NCBI GenBank assembly: GCA_017990865.1
Contig: JAGNNB010000039.1
Span: forward strand, 1-12,986
Reading direction: 5' to 3'
Origin: Lysobacteraceae bacterium
Lineage (GTDB): Bacteria; Pseudomonadota; Gammaproteobacteria; Xanthomonadales; Xanthomonadaceae
Length of the DNA: 12,986 nt
Shown here: positions 7,029-12,986 of the stretch, one piece after another
Numbering within the stretch: the stretch's first letter is position 1
Layout: the number at the start of each line of letters is the position of its first letter
The notes under the pieces: generated by a model
Databases searched by the model: none
Told to the model about the DNA's origin: nothing
What the model saw: only the letters and a program-made list of their open reading frames with translations
Position numbers and translations under genes: made by a program

Positions 7029-7652
7029 TCAGAAGGAATAGTCGAACAAGTCCAGATCGCGGCGATACAACTCGGCCACGCCGTCGATTAGCGATTGATC
7101 GTAGTACTGGCGGTAATCGCCGCGCCGCGAACTGTTGACCTTGTCCAAGGCGCGACTCGGAATGCCGATGCGCTCGCAGATGCGGTCGTAGCACGCTTGC
7201 ATGTCCTCGACGCGACCGACCTCGTCCACATCGAGTTCGCCGCGCTCGTCGGTCAGCAGGCTGGCCTGGGTTTGGAAATGCACGTGATCCATCGGCCGCA
7301 TCTCGAACAGGATCTTGCGCATCGTGCCCTGCGGGTCGCGGTCGAAGGCGCCGTGTTGCCGCGTCATGAACGCGCAATACGACACGAAGCGATCGAACGG
7401 ATTGCGCACGAAGCCGAATTTGAAATACGAGGACACGATGTCCTCGCCCAGATACGGCCGCACTTGAGCGACGCTGAAATGCCCGTGGCGGATCGCCGCC
7501 AGATCGGCGTAGGGAAACCGTTTGTTCACGAACAGGCCGACTTGCTCGATGTCGTCCGGCCCCAAATGCTCGCGCAGCGCTTGGCGCACGGAATGGGTTC
7601 CGGTCTTGGGGATCGGCACGAAGATGAAGCGGTGCAGATGGGAGACGATCAT
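7029..7652 (-). CDS. Sulfotransferase family 2 protein (PAPS-dependent)
   Basis: This 207-residue protein looks like a compact cytosolic sulfotransferase of the family 2 / carbohydrate type (PF03567), which transfers sulfate from PAPS to a hydroxyl or amine. Residues 12-22, VPIPKTGTHSV, form the 5'-phosphosulfate loop with Lys16. FVRNPFDRFVSYC (81-93) is the 3'-phosphate-binding segment with Arg83 and Ser91. The C-terminus (DYRQYYDQSL, then YRRDLDLFDYSF) is the usual helix and acidic end of these enzymes. The start at 7652 puts the first beta-strand and P-loop at the normal distance. The frame stays open for 66 more codons upstream, but that stretch is low-complexity in character and lacks family features. 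There is no membrane anchor. It is first in a likely operon with the hydroxylase gene. Acceptor unknown; no PAPS synthesis genes are in the window. Confidence 0.88.
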   Translation of the reverse strand: MIVSHLHRFIFVPIPKTGTHSVRQALREHLGPDDIEQVGLFVNKRFPYADLAAIRHGHFSVAQVRPYLGEDIVSSYFKFGFVRNPFDRFVSYCAFMTRQHGAFDRDPQGTMRKILFEMRPMDHVHFQTQASLLTDERGELDVDEVGRVEDMQACYDRICERIGIPSRALDKVNSSRRGDYRQYYDQSLIDGVAELYRRDLDLFDYSF

Positions 7653-7941
7653 GCCGGCGCCGTGCGGGAAACCCGCGCATGATCGCACAGGGCGCGGCCG
7701 GGCGGCGCTCCAGCGCTCTCGCAGCGGCACAGGGCGTCGAAACGCTGTCGTATGGCCCGTCGGCGAGTCCGAATAGCGTTGGAACGCTTCCGCGAACAAC
7801 GCGCCGAAACGCGTATCGAGACTCGTCGCCGACGGTCGCCATCGAAACATCCCGCAACATATCCCGCAAAAAAGGAACGGACTTTGTCATCGGTGCGCCG
7901 TTTGGTGTGTTTACACTAGCCCGACCCCGGATCGTGCTGCG
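7653..7941. promoter_or_regulatory. Divergent intergenic region, sulfotransferase and trhA
   Basis: This 289-bp gap separates two genes that point away from each other, so it should hold both promoters. Towards trhA, TTTACACT near 7912-7919 contains a -10-like TACACT, but no good -35 is found at 16-18 nt; TTGTCA lies 22 nt upstream, which is too far. Small inverted repeats, GGAA-CGC-TTCC (7781-7791) and an enclosing GCGTTG/CAACGC pair, could be operator-like or chance. Nothing else was recognised. Confidence 0.3.
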
Positions 7942-8583
7942 ATGACCACCGTCGACTCCCCCCGCGAAGAACTGTTCAACGCATTGACCCACGGCCTCGC
8001 CGCGACCGCTGCCTTGGCCGGCGGTGCCGTCCTCATCACGCTGGCGGCGTTGTTCGGCGACGGTTGGCAGCTCACTGCCTCGATCGTATTCGGCATCACC
8101 CTGCTGTTGCTGTACGTCGCGTCGACGCTGTATCACGCGATCCAGCATCCGATCGTCAAAGGTCGGCTGAAGGTCTTCGACCACTGCGCGATCTATCTGC
8201 TGATCGCCGGCACCTACACGCCGTTCACGTTGATCGGCCTGCGCGATACGGTGGGTTGGTGGTTGTTCGCCACGATTTGGGCGCTGGCGATCTTCGGCGT
8301 GATTTTCAAACTGTTCTATACCGGCCGTTTCGCGCGGATCTCGACACTGGTCTATATCGCGATGGGTTGGCTGATCATCGTCGCCGCGAAACCAGCGATG
8401 GAGGCGCTCGACGCCTGGACCTTCGGTTGGCTGCTCGCCGGCGGCGTGTTCTACACGCTCGGCACCGTGTTCTACCATCGCCCATCGATGCGTTATTCGC
8501 ATGCGGTGTGGCATATGTTCGTGATCGGCGGCAGCGTCTGCCATTACATCGCGGTGATGGCGCAGGTGTTGCACAAACGCTGA
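7942..8583 (+). CDS. trhA: Hemolysin III family protein (TrhA/YqfA, PAQR superfamily)
   Basis: This 213-residue protein has seven hydrophobic segments and belongs to the hemolysin III / PAQR family of inner-membrane proteins. The expected polar signature is complete: Glu10-Asn13-His17 in EELFNALTHG, Ser61 and His65 in STLYH, Asp80-His81 in FDHCAIYLLIAGTYTPF, and His187, His191 and His201 in HAVWHMFVIGGSVCH. In PAQR receptors the corresponding Ser/Asp/His residues form a zinc-centred hydrolase-like site. The E. coli relative has been linked to membrane-energy or fatty-acid homeostasis; the haemolysin name is historical and does not imply toxicity. The ATG at 7942 gives the normal N-terminus, though the ribosome site is weak. 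It is transcribed alone, diverging from the sulfotransferase operon and converging on the GMC oxidoreductase gene. Confidence 0.93.
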   Translation: MTTVDSPREELFNALTHGLAATAALAGGAVLITLAALFGDGWQLTASIVFGITLLLLYVASTLYHAIQHPIVKGRLKVFDHCAIYLLIAGTYTPFTLIGLRDTVGWWLFATIWALAIFGVIFKLFYTGRFARISTLVYIAMGWLIIVAAKPAMEALDAWTFGWLLAGGVFYTLGTVFYHRPSMRYSHAVWHMFVIGGSVCHYIAVMAQVLHKR

Positions 8584-8619
8584 GCACCGCGCGCTCGATA
8601 TTCTTGGCGCAACGCTTTC

Positions 8620-8696
8620 GGTAGAGCGACCTTCAGGCCGCTGTTTTCCGATTCGAAACGAAAGAACTAAATCGGCGGTCTGAAGGCCGCTTTACC
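8620..8696. repeat. Inverted pair of REP-like sequences between convergent genes
   Basis: A 22-nt sequence at 8620-8641 (begins GGTAGAGCGACC, ends CAGGCCGC) recurs in inverted orientation at 8675-8696 (begins GCGGTCTGAAGG, ends TTTACC) with three differences. Each copy is itself a near-palindrome around CCTTCAGG. Between them, CCGATT (8648-8653) pairs with AATCGG (8670-8675), extending the structure. It sits between the stops of trhA (8583) and the GMC gene (8809), where it could act as a bidirectional terminator or mRNA 3'-end stabiliser. The sequence style is that of REP elements of xanthomonads. Confidence 0.7.
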
Positions 8697-8808
8697 GGGT
8701 GAGATTCGCGTCGCGCGGGCTGGATCGTGACGCTTGGACGAATGCGTGCGGATAAAATCGCCGCAATCGAAGCCGATTGATTTAATCGCGCGGGTCGTGC
8801 CGCTCGAA

Positions 8809-10389
8809 TCACGCCGCTCGAATCAAATCTGCCGCACGCTCGGCGATCATGATCGTCGGCGCGTTGGTGTTGCCGCCGATCAGGTTCGGCATCACCGAGG
8901 CATCGACCACGCGCAAGCCTTCCACGCCGCGGACGCGCAATTGCGTATCCACCACCGATTGCGCGTCGTTGCCCATCCGGCAGGTGCCGACCGGGTGATA
9001 GACGGATTCGGCCTTGGCGCGCACGAATTCGATCAACTCGGCGTCGCTCAAATCGGTACGGCTGGGGAAGATCGGCGCGCCTCGATACGTATCGAAGGCT
9101 TTCTGCGCCAGAATCTCGCGCGAAATTTTCGCGCATTCGAGCATCATCTTGAGATCGAAGCCTTCCGCGTCGCTCAGATAATTCGCTTCGATCCGCACCT
9201 TGTCGGCCGCGCGACCGCTGGCCAGCGCAACGCGACCGCGGCTGCGCGGACGCAGGAAACACGCGTGCAAGGTGTAGCCGTCGCCCGGCAAGCGGCGGCG
9301 GCCGTGATCGTCGAGCATCGCCGGCACGAAATGGAATTGAATGTCGTCGCGTTCGTCGGGCGCGAGCGGCGAGCGCGCGAAACCGCCGGCTTCGGCGATA
9401 TTGCTGCTGCCGGGGCCGCTGTGGCCGCGCAGGTAATAGTGATACGCGATTTTCAGATCGCCGACGCGGTCGTAGGTGACGCGCTGGGTCGAATGGAACA
9501 GCGTGCAAACGTCGAGATGGTCCTGCAGATTCGCGCCCACACCGGGCGCGTCGTGCACGACGTCGATGCCGTGTTTGCGCAGTTCGTCGGCGGGGCCGAT
9601 GCCGGACAACATCAGCACTTGCGGCGAATTGATCGCGCCGCCGCTGACGATCACTTCGCGCGCGGCCGGTTGGTGATAGGCGCGACCGCCCATCGCATAG
9701 GCCACGCCGTTGGCGCGCCGGCCGTCGAAGGTGATGCGGCTCACCAGCGCGCCGGTGTGGACGGTGAGATTCGGGCGGTTTTTGATGGGCGCGAGATACG
9801 CCGCGGCGGTCGAGCATCGCGCGCCGTCGCGCTGCGTGACTTGATAGAAACCGACGCCGTGCTGCTGCGGGCCGTTGAAATCGCCGTTGACCGGCAGCCC
9901 GTGCTGGTGCGCGGCGTCGATGAACGCTTGCGACAGCGGATTGGTGTAGCGGAGGTCGGAGACCGATAACGGGCCGTCGCCGCCGTGCAGCGCGTCGGCG
10001 CCGCGTTGGTTGCCCTCGGATTTGCGGAAATACGGCAGCACGTTCTCCCAGTGCCAACCTTCGGCGCCCGCGGCCGCCCAATCGTCGTAATCGCGCGCGA
10101 CGCCGCGGATGTAGCACATCGCATTGATCGAACTGGAGCCGCCCAATACTTTGCCGCGCGGCCACCACAGCGTGCGGTGGTTGAGCTGCGGCTCGGCGAC
10201 GGTGTTGTAGTCCCAATTCACGCCTTTTTCGTTGACCAGTTTGGCCAGACCGGCGGGCATATGGATGAAAGGATGCCAATCGCGGGGACCGGCTTCGAGC
10301 AGCAACACCTTGATTTGCGGGTCTTCGCTCAAACGGTGCGCCAGCGCGCAGCCCGCCGAGCCGGCGCCGATGATGATGTAGTCGAACAC
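8809..10389 (-). CDS. GMC family FAD oxidoreductase (choline/alcohol dehydrogenase-like)
   Basis: This 526-residue flavoenzyme of the glucose-methanol-choline family oxidises an alcohol to an aldehyde with FAD. Visible features are the N-terminal dinucleotide motif IIIGAGSAGCALAHRLSE (5-22) with the ribose-binding LLLEAG; GMC signature 1, GKVLGGSSSINAMCYIRG (79-96); signature 2, GGAINSPQVLMLSGIG (250-265 region); and the C-terminal active site with His465 in YHPVGTCRMG and Asn509 in GGNTNAPT. No signal peptide is seen, so it is cytosolic or peripheral on the membrane. I place the start at the GTG at 10389 because GGAGGGG lies exactly six nt upstream; an in-frame GTG at 10407 would precede that site. 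The sequence is close to BetA-type choline dehydrogenases and to AlkJ-like alcohol dehydrogenases. No betB or betI lies nearby, so choline is not a safe assignment. Confidence 0.92.
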   Translation of the reverse strand: MFDYIIIGAGSAGCALAHRLSEDPQIKVLLLEAGPRDWHPFIHMPAGLAKLVNEKGVNWDYNTVAEPQLNHRTLWWPRGKVLGGSSSINAMCYIRGVARDYDDWAAAGAEGWHWENVLPYFRKSEGNQRGADALHGGDGPLSVSDLRYTNPLSQAFIDAAHQHGLPVNGDFNGPQQHGVGFYQVTQRDGARCSTAAAYLAPIKNRPNLTVHTGALVSRITFDGRRANGVAYAMGGRAYHQPAAREVIVSGGAINSPQVLMLSGIGPADELRKHGIDVVHDAPGVGANLQDHLDVCTLFHSTQRVTYDRVGDLKIAYHYYLRGHSGPGSSNIAEAGGFARSPLAPDERDDIQFHFVPAMLDDHGRRRLPGDGYTLHACFLRPRSRGRVALASGRAADKVRIEANYLSDAEGFDLKMMLECAKISREILAQKAFDTYRGAPIFPSRTDLSDAELIEFVRAKAESVYHPVGTCRMGNDAQSVVDTQLRVRGVEGLRVVDASVMPNLIGGNTNAPTIMIAERAADLIRAA

Positions 10390-10402
10390 GCGAAACCCCT
10401 CC
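10390..10402 (-). promoter_or_regulatory. Ribosome binding site fixing the GMC oxidoreductase GTG start
   Basis: On the minus strand GGAGGGG (10402-10396) is followed by the six-nt spacer TTTCGC and then GTG TTC GAC TAC. This near-consensus Shine-Dalgarno decides in favour of the GTG at 10389, giving the usual N-terminus (M)FDYIIIGAG, over the upstream in-frame GTG at 10407. Confidence 0.75.
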
Positions 10403-10524
10403 AACACGATGCCCGGACACTATGCCCGGCGGTTAGAGCAAACACTCTGCGGATTCGGGTGTACGCCCTGCCGGGTCTGTGGCGGGGCGCGACCAAGTGG
10501 ACCGGGAGCGGGATGGTTGGGCAC

Positions 10525-10576
10525 GGATGAATCGGAAGCGGGATGAATCGGACCGGGATGAATCGGGATGAATGGG
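10525..10576. repeat. Degenerate short tandem repeat, unit around GGATGAATCGG
   Basis: GGATGAATCGG occurs at 10525-10535, 10541-10551 and 10556-10566, and once more as GGATGAATGGG at 10566-10576, with spacings of 16, 15 and 10 nt. Looser copies (GGGAGCGGGATGG) lie just upstream. It occupies the gap between the genes ending at 10590 and starting at 10389 (both minus strand). It may be a slippage-prone spacer or a spread of binding sites; no promoter was recognised there. Confidence 0.6.
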
Positions 10577-10589
10577 AACAGGCGGCCGA

Positions 10590-11078
10590 TCAAAGCCGGT
10601 TGTAGCGCCGGACCCGGTGCAGCCTCCGCCGGATGCTGCGGTCGTCGTCGAAGCGGTATTCCTCCACCTCCACGCGCATCTCGTCCTCGTCCGCGAACGC
10701 CTCGCGCATGGCGTAAAGCCGGCCGTTGCCCTCGAACGCCAGCCATCGGTCGCCGTCGGCGACGACCTTGATCTGCGAGACCGACGGGATGATGGCCTGC
10801 AGCGCGGCTCCGTCCAGCGTTTTGCTGACCAGCAGCGTTTCGCGATGCGCGCGCAAGGCCGCGGCGCGCTCGGCCGTGGTGCGCAGCGCGGATTCGCGGT
10901 CGATACGATGGATCGGGTCGAGTTTCGCCAGCGGTACCAGGACGATGCGTTTATCCCGACGCTTGCGGTGGATGTCCAGCACCACCTTCGCCATGTACGC
11001 GTCTTTGTAGTCCATCTGCGCGATTTCGCCGCGCTTGCCGAGCAGGTAGAACCACCAGGTGCGAAGGGTGTCGAGCAT
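10590..11078 (-). CDS. Conserved-looking protein, possible ParB/sulfiredoxin-like fold
   Basis: This 162-residue soluble, highly charged protein is not one I recognise by name. It begins with an amphipathic/aromatic stretch (MLDTLRTWWFYLLGKRGE). The order of elements then resembles a small ParB/sulfiredoxin-type domain: KRIVLVPLAKLDPI (about 43-56), a helix rich in Arg and Ala (about 61-80), SQIKVVADGDRWLAFEGNGRL (101-121), and the C-terminal REAFADEDEMRVEVEEYRFDDD. The DGDRWLAFEGNGR turn is analogous to the G-x-R nucleotide-contact segment of ParB-like folds; this is inference from pattern, not a match. The C-terminus is basic and arginine-rich, which could bind nucleic acid. The only suitable ATG is at 11078; the ribosome site is weak. 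It lies 89 bp downstream of prfC, past a hairpin, and may be co-transcribed with it. Confidence 0.75.
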   Translation of the reverse strand: MLDTLRTWWFYLLGKRGEIAQMDYKDAYMAKVVLDIHRKRRDKRIVLVPLAKLDPIHRIDRESALRTTAERAAALRAHRETLLVSKTLDGAALQAIIPSVSQIKVVADGDRWLAFEGNGRLYAMREAFADEDEMRVEVEEYRFDDDRSIRRRLHRVRRYNRL

Positions 11079-11133
11079 GTCGAGGTTAGGCCGAGCGTTC
11101 GGAGTTCGCGGTGAGGCGTCGCCCCCACCCTGG

Positions 11134-11157
11134 CCCTCCCCCGCAGGCGGGGGAGGG
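11134..11157. terminator. CT/GC palindrome between prfC and the following gene
   Basis: CCCTCCCCCGC (11134-11144) and GCGGGGGAGGG (11147-11157) form a perfect 11-bp stem around AG. It is 10 nt past the prfC stop in the direction of transcription. There is no T-tract. The flanking CCACCCTGGCCCTC text is of the kind seen in dispersed xanthomonad palindromes, and it resembles the element at 3278-3370. It may attenuate read-through or protect the prfC mRNA end. Confidence 0.5.
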
Positions 11158-11167
11158 GAAGTGATCG

Positions 11168-12772
11168 TCAATCGATCCCGACCGCATGCGCATGCTCGCG
11201 CGTGGCCATGAACGTCACCGCCGGGGCGCGCTCCTGCGCGAGTTGCAGGTTCACGCGGGTCGGGGCGAGGTAGACCAACTGGCCGGCGGCGTCGATGGCG
11301 AGGTTCATCGCGTTCTTGTCGCGAAATTCTTCCAACTTCTTCGCGTCGTCGCAGCGGATCCAGCGCGCGGTGGCGACGGCGACCTGCTCGAAGCTGGCAT
11401 CGACGCCGTATTCGTCTTTCAGGCGATATGCCACCACATCGAACTGCAGCATGCCGACCGCACCCAGAATCAGATCGTTGCTCATCAGCGGGCGGAAGAA
11501 CTGCGTCGCGCCTTCCTCCGACAACTGCGCGAGACCTTTTTGCAATTGCTTGAGCTTCAGCGGGTCGCGCAGACGCGCGCGGCGGAAGAGTTCGGGTGCG
11601 AAGTTCGGGATGCCGGTGAAGCTGAGATTCTCGCCCTCGGTGAAGCTGTCGCCGATCGAGATGGTGCCGTGGTTGTGGATACCGATCACATCGCCGGGAT
11701 ATGCCGTTTCCGCGATTTCGCGGTCGCTGGCCATGAAGGTCAATGCGTTGGCGAGTTTGAGCTCCTTGCCGCTGCGCGGATGGAAGGTTTTCATGCCCGC
11801 GGCGAACTTGCCCGAGCAAACGCGCATGAACGCGACCCGGTCGCGATGTTGCGGGTCCATGTTCGCCTGAATCTTGAACACGAAGCCGGTGAGTTTTTCT
11901 TCGGTCGGCTGCACTTCGCGGCCGGTGGTGGCGCGCGCCTTCGGCGGAGGCGCGTGCTCGACGAAGAAATCCAGCAGCAGTTGCACGCCGAAGTTGTTGA
12001 CGGCCGAGCCGAAAAAGACCGGCGTTTGTTTGCTGTCGAGGTACGCCTGTTTGTCGAACGGATGCGAGGCGCCTTCGACCAGTTCCAACTCCTCGCGCAA
12101 TTCGGCCAGCATCGCAGCGCCGATCTTCGCTTCCAGCGCGGGGTCGTCGATCGACGGGAAAATGGTCGAATCCTGGCGAGTGAAATTGCGCCCGGATTCG
12201 TACAGATGCACTTCGCCGGTCAGCAGATGCACCACGCCTTTCAAGCGCTGGCCCATGCCGATCGGCCAGGTGATCGGCGCGCACTGGATGCCGAGCACCG
12301 ATTCCACTTCGTCCAGCAGGTCGATCGGCGGCTTGCCTTCGCGGTCCAGCTTGTTGATGAAACTCATGATCGGTGTGTCGCGCAGGCGGCAGACCTCCAT
12401 CAGCTTGATCGTGCGTTCTTCGACGCCTTTCGCTACGTCGATCACCATCAACGCCGAGTCCACCGCGGTCAGCACGCGATAGGTGTCTTCGCCGAAGTCG
12501 GCGTGGCCGGGGGTGTCGAGCAGGTTGACGATGCGACCTTCGTACGGAAACTGCATCACCGACGAGGTGACCGAGATGCCGCGCTCTTTTTCCAGCGCCA
12601 TCCAGTCGGAGGTGGCGTGACGCGCGGCCTTGCGGCCCTTGACCGAACCGGCCATCTGGATCGCGCCCCCGAACAGCAGCAATTTTTCGGTCAGCGTGGT
12701 CTTGCCGGCGTCGGGGTGCGACACGATCGCGAACGTGCGCCGACGCGCGGCTTCGGTGGAGACTTCGGACAT
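11168..12772 (-). CDS. prfC: Peptide chain release factor 3 (RF3)
   Basis: This 534-residue translational GTPase matches RF3 in length (E. coli about 529 aa) and sequence. RF3 uses GTP to remove RF1 or RF2 from the ribosome after peptide release. The GTPase motifs are all present: the P-loop SHPDAGKTT (18-26), the switch I region ending RGISVTSSV (64-72), DTPGH (86-90), and NKLD (140-143), which gives guanine specificity. Later segments such as [25 protein letters not shown] and the [15 protein letters not shown] region are typical of domains II and III, and distinguish RF3 from EF-G. The start [20 protein letters not shown] is at 12772. The frame is open further upstream, but there it translates a tandem REP-like array and is not coding. 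The ribosome site is weak. A -10-like TATAAT lies about 50 nt upstream. Confidence 0.97.
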   Translation of the reverse strand: MSEVSTEAARRRTFAIVSHPDAGKTTLTEKLLLFGGAIQMAGSVKGRKAARHATSDWMALEKERGISVTSSVMQFPYEGRIVNLLDTPGHADFGEDTYRVLTAVDSALMVIDVAKGVEERTIKLMEVCRLRDTPIMSFINKLDREGKPPIDLLDEVESVLGIQCAPITWPIGMGQRLKGVVHLLTGEVHLYESGRNFTRQDSTIFPSIDDPALEAKIGAAMLAELREELELVEGASHPFDKQAYLDSKQTPVFFGSAVNNFGVQLLLDFFVEHAPPPKARATTGREVQPTEEKLTGFVFKIQANMDPQHRDRVAFMRVCSGKFAAGMKTFHPRSGKELKLANALTFMASDREIAETAYPGDVIGIHNHGTISIGDSFTEGENLSFTGIPNFAPELFRRARLRDPLKLKQLQKGLAQLSEEGATQFFRPLMSNDLILGAVGMLQFDVVAYRLKDEYGVDASFEQVAVATARWIRCDDAKKLEEFRDKNAMNLAIDAAGQLVYLAPTRVNLQLAQERAPAVTFMATREHAHAVGID

Positions 12773-12812
12773 GGGGACTCGGCGCCGAGGGCGCCCGGGC
12801 ATCGGTAAGAAA

Positions 12813-12832
12813 GGCCGGCGATTATACCGGCC
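12813..12832 (-). promoter_or_regulatory. Putative prfC promoter -10 box inside a GGCCGG palindrome
   Basis: On the minus strand a perfect TATAAT (12826-12821) sits upstream of prfC. It lies in the 8-nt loop between GGCCGG (12813-12818) and CCGGCC (12827-12832). No convincing -35 hexamer is found 16-18 nt further upstream, where the sequence is GC-rich, so the promoter may depend on an activator or on other contacts. Confidence 0.42.
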
Positions 12833-12860
12833 GGCTCGAGAGAGGACCGGCAGACTCGAT

Positions 12861-12986
12861 TGTGGGAGGGCCGGAAGGCCCGAAACCGAAAGCATCCCAG
12901 GGCTCCACTGTGGGAGGGCCGGAAGGCCCGAAACCGAAAGCATCCCAGGGCCCACTGTGGGAGGGCCGGAAGGCCCGAAACCGAAA
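12861..12986. repeat. Tandem REP-like array, 47-48 bp unit, cut by the window edge
   Basis: Units start at 12861, 12909 and 12956. Each begins TGTGGGAGGGCC and contains the hairpin GGGCC-GGAA-GGCCC, followed by CGAAACCGAAAGCATCCCAG. Unit 1 is 48 bp and unit 2 is 47 bp; they differ in the tail (GGCTCCAC against GGCCCAC, one T missing). The third unit shows 31 nt before the window ends, so the array continues outside. The motif resembles REP sequences of Lysobacter/Xanthomonas genomes, usually spread by a REP-associated tyrosine transposase; none is in view. Confidence 0.85.

Noticed and set aside
7653..7850. 66-codon N-terminal extension of the sulfotransferase
   Set aside because: The extension has no family similarity or targeting signal, and the P-loop is at the normal distance from the Met at 7652.
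7942..8583. A haemolysin toxin
   Set aside because: The hemolysin III name is historical. The sequence is a seven-helix PAQR-type membrane protein, not a secreted toxin.
8734..9969. 411-codon plus-strand open frame opposite the GMC oxidoreductase
   Set aside because: It is antisense to a complete enzyme with intact signatures, and its translation is His/Arg/Ala-rich with no motif.
8809..10389. Definite choline dehydrogenase betA
   Set aside because: GMC signatures alone do not fix the substrate, and no betaine-aldehyde dehydrogenase, regulator or choline transporter gene is adjacent.
11186..12808. 540-codon plus-strand open frame opposite prfC
   Set aside because: It is antisense to an intact release factor gene, and its composition is that of a shadow frame.
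12773..12955. 61-codon N-terminal extension of RF3 containing repeated [12 protein letters not shown]
   Set aside because: It translates the tandem REP-like array and the putative promoter; RF3 proteins begin near [20 protein letters not shown].
12861..12986. Possible CRISPR array
   Set aside because: The near-identical sequence runs through the whole unit with no variable spacers, so it is a plain tandem repeat.

Overview
The window (12,986 bp, GC-rich) reads as ordinary chromosome of a gammaproteobacterium. The best fit is the order Xanthomonadales (Lysobacteraceae/Xanthomonadaceae, Lysobacter-like). This rests on FadE with its extra C-terminal domain, the overall protein character, and above all the intergenic repeats: palindromic CT-rich hairpins, a multi-hairpin element with arms CTACTTTTCTTT/AAAGAAAAGTAG, REP-like GGCC palindromes, and 47-48 bp tandem units beginning TGTGGGAGGGCC. 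The genus assignment is from memory of such genomes and was not checked by search. No tRNA, rRNA, CRISPR, prophage or transposase gene was seen.

Layout. Left part, plus strand: fadE (245-2725, acyl-CoA dehydrogenase of beta-oxidation), a small four-helix membrane protein (2824-3198), a hotdog-fold DUF4442/PaaI-like protein (3422-3889), a composite repeat element (about 3918-4115), and a second small four-helix membrane protein (4216-4593). Middle, minus strand: a likely four-gene unit read right to left, made of a PAPS-type sulfotransferase (7652-7029), an aspartyl/asparaginyl beta-hydroxylase family Fe(II)/2-oxoglutarate oxygenase (7013-6378), an ATP/ADP-translocase-like transporter (6284-4965) and a DUF1304 membrane protein (4932-4579). 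The DUF1304 gene overlaps tail-to-tail with the plus-strand gene at 4216-4593. trhA (hemolysin III/PAQR family, 7942-8583) diverges from the sulfotransferase.

Right part, minus strand: prfC (peptide chain release factor 3, 12772-11168), then a small protein with a possible ParB-like core (11078-10590), then a GMC flavoprotein oxidoreductase related to choline/alcohol dehydrogenases (10389-8809). An inverted pair of REP-like sequences lies between the convergent trhA and GMC genes, and a tandem REP-like array lies upstream of prfC at the window edge.

How the genes work together. FadE carries out the first oxidation of beta-oxidation, and a hotdog-fold protein close by could act on acyl thioesters. 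The most interesting association is sulfotransferase plus Fe/2OG hydroxylase, 15 bp apart, followed by a transporter and a small membrane protein. This could be an uncharacterised modification pathway, but the substrate cannot be read from the sequence. RF3 recycles RF1/RF2 in translation termination. Nothing in the window proves a new system; the four-gene minus-strand unit and the repeat elements are the items most worth following up.
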